The translations under genes were made by a program, and so were the position numbers. From Acidobacteriota bacterium (GTDB taxonomy: Bacteria > Acidobacteriota > Terriglobia > Terriglobales > Acidobacteriaceae): a stretch of DNA of 5,060 nt. The notes under the pieces were generated by a model. The model worked only from the letters and a program-made list of their open reading frames with translations. It was not told the DNA's origin and did not search any database. Positions 3,773 through 5,060 of this stretch are shown here, piece by piece. The stretch lies in NCBI GenBank assembly GCA_021782675.1, contig JAJXUS010000197.1, positions 1 through 5,060 on the forward strand, in the 5' to 3' direction. How positions within the stretch are numbered: the stretch's first letter is position 1; every line of letters starts with the position of its first letter.

Positions 3773-5060
3773 ATGATGAGTCTCCTGCTCGATCTTCGCT
3801 ACGCCCTTCGCCGGCTCAAGCATTCGCCCGGTTTCGCCGCCACGGCGGTCATCACGCTGGCGCTCGGGATTGGCGCCAATGTGGTGGTTTTCAGCGTCCT
3901 GAACTCGCTGCTGCTGCAGCCGCTCCATTTCTCGCACCCGGACCGGGTGGTGTTTCTGCAGGCCAGGGGAAACCCGTTCGGCGTCAGCTCCTATCCTGTG
4001 TACCGCGACCTGCGCGACCGCAACTCCACGTTCTCCTCCCTCGCCATGTTTCGCATCGAGCAGGCGGGGATGGAGGCTTCCGGCCAGGCGCAGCCGTTGT
4101 GGGGCCTGCTGGTCAGCGGGAACTACTTTGAGACGCTCGGGACCAGACCCTACCTGGGACGGCTGCTGCAGCCGGCAGACGATACTCACCCAGGGGCGAG
4201 CGCGTACGTGGTTCTCAGCTACGACTGCTGGCGCGGGCTCTTTGCCGGAGATCGAAGCATCGTCGGGAAAACCGTCCATCTCAACAAGGCTCCGTATGTG
4301 GTGGTGGGGGTCGCGGCGAAGGGCTTTACCGGCACGGAACGCTACTTTGCGCCGCAGTTCTGGGCGCCGGTGATGAATCAGCCGCAGCTTGACGGCACCT
4401 CCTGGCTGGAAGATCGCGGCAACCAGAACATCTGGATCATCGGGCGGCTGAAGCCCGGCGTTACGCGGGCAGCGGCCGCTGCGAACATCCATGCCCTGGC
4501 GCAGGTTTTGGCAGCGACCTATCCGAAATCGGACGGAGACCTGGATTACAAACTCACTCGTCCTGGATTGATGGGCGACATCCTCGGCGGTCCCGCCCGC
4601 GCGTTTCTTTGGGGGGTTATGCTGCTGGCCGGGCTGGTGTTGCTGGCGGCGTGCGTCAATCTTGCAAGCCTGTTCAGCGCGCGCGTTTCCGATCGCAGCC
4701 GGGAGCTGGCTGTGCGCGTAGCCGTCGGTGCGGGGCGCAGCCGCATTCTCCGCCAACTGCTTTCGGAGTCGGTCGTGGTGTCGCTGCTGGGGGGCGCGGC
4801 CGGAGTCGCAATGGCCGTCTCGCTGCTCGGAAGCATCAATCAGTGGAACCCGGTATCGGATTTCGGCGGCCAGATCATCGTTCATCCGGATGCGTGGGTG
4901 TACGTCTTCGCGGTGGTGCTCTCCGTGGCGACGGGCGTTGCCTTTGGCATCGCTCCAGCGCGGCAGGTGTGGAGGACCGATCCGAATTCCGCGATGAAGA
5001 GTGGATCCAGAGCTTCGCGCTCCGGTGGCGGCGGGCGGATGCGCGACGCGCTGCTGCTGG
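3773..5060 (+). CDS. FtsX/MacB-like permease of the acidobacterial duplicated orphan permease (ADOP) type, 3' end beyond window
   Basis: I translated 429 codons without a stop from ATG at 3773, chosen because GGAG (3761-3764) lies 8 bases upstream; a second ATG follows directly at 3776. After a short basic N-terminus (LLLDLRYALRRLKHSPGF) comes the first membrane helix (about 21-43) with the family hallmark TLALGIGANVVVFSVLN. A periplasmic MacB-type core domain spans roughly 45-270, including SYPVYRDLRDRN, SGNYFETLGTRPYLGR and IGRLKPGVT. The FtsX domain follows with helices near 277-301, 331-353 and 375-395, with the cytoplasmic RSRELAVRVAVGAGR between the first two. DPNSAMKSG (403-411) and GGGGRMRDALLL match the linker to the second half in ADOP proteins, which are about 800 residues with two such halves. 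So about half the protein is probably shown. The family typically lacks a paired ABC ATPase gene, and none is in view. Cargo is unknown; MacB relatives export peptides, lipoproteins or macrolides, or transmit mechanical signals. Confidence 0.92.
   Translation, partial: MMSLLLDLRYALRRLKHSPGFAATAVITLALGIGANVVVFSVLNSLLLQPLHFSHPDRVVFLQARGNPFGVSSYPVYRDLRDRNSTFSSLAMFRIEQAGMEASGQAQPLWGLLVSGNYFETLGTRPYLGRLLQPADDTHPGASAYVVLSYDCWRGLFAGDRSIVGKTVHLNKAPYVVVGVAAKGFTGTERYFAPQFWAPVMNQPQLDGTSWLEDRGNQNIWIIGRLKPGVTRAAAAANIHALAQVLAATYPKSDGDLDYKLTRPGLMGDILGGPARAFLWGVMLLAGLVLLAACVNLASLFSARVSDRSRELAVRVAVGAGRSRILRQLLSESVVVSLLGGAAGVAMAVSLLGSINQWNPVSDFGGQIIVHPDAWVYVFAVVLSVATGVAFGIAPARQVWRTDPNSAMKSGSRASRSGGGGRMRDALLL

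Noticed and set aside
3701..4885. A 394-codon minus-strand open frame
   Set aside because: It is the longest closed frame here, but lies antisense to the permease frame, which has membrane helices, family hallmarks and a good ribosome binding site. The minus-strand product is rich in Arg, His, Gln and Ala and has no recognisable domain.

Overview
The window looks like chromosomal DNA of a GC-rich bacterium, most likely an acidobacterium of the Terriglobia/Acidobacteriaceae type. The main clue is the right-hand gene. It begins an FtsX/MacB-like permease with no ATPase gene beside it in view, matching the acidobacterial duplicated orphan permease (ADOP) family that is greatly expanded in that phylum. 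Short palindromic intergenic repeats built on ATTCCC-NNN-GGGAAT fit that assignment from general knowledge, but do not prove it. The genus cannot be told from this sequence.

Layout, left to right. (1) 1-1265, minus strand: a class I SAM-dependent 23S rRNA methyltransferase of the RlmI/COG1092 family, with its C-terminal end cut by the window edge. (2) A 73-bp divergent spacer with a TACAAT promoter. (3) 1339-2256, plus strand: lipA, lipoyl synthase, complete. (4) A 106-bp convergent spacer holding two copies of the palindromic repeat and a T-rich terminator-like end. (5) 2363-2680, minus strand: a 105-residue protein with an N-terminal zinc ribbon and two membrane helices, function unknown. 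(6) A 155-bp divergent spacer with a probable frr promoter. (7) 2836-3420, plus strand: frr, ribosome recycling factor, complete. (8) A 352-bp spacer with two more repeat copies in the opposite orientation, a tight cluster of hairpins and a strong intrinsic terminator. (9) 3773-5060, plus strand: the ADOP-type permease, running off the right edge.

The genes do not form one operon. Each has its own spacer, and the order is divergent, convergent, divergent, then tandem. Two genes serve the ribosome (an rRNA methyltransferase and the recycling factor), one makes the lipoyl cofactor of 2-oxoacid dehydrogenases and the glycine cleavage system, and two encode membrane proteins of unknown cargo. lipA has no lipB next to it, and frr has no pyrH or tsf immediately upstream.

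I see no defence system, CRISPR array, transposase, tRNA or rRNA. The least explained parts are non-coding: the mirrored pairs of palindromic repeats at the 3' ends of lipA and frr, and the stacked hairpins at 3573-3661. The small zinc-ribbon membrane protein is the least explained gene.
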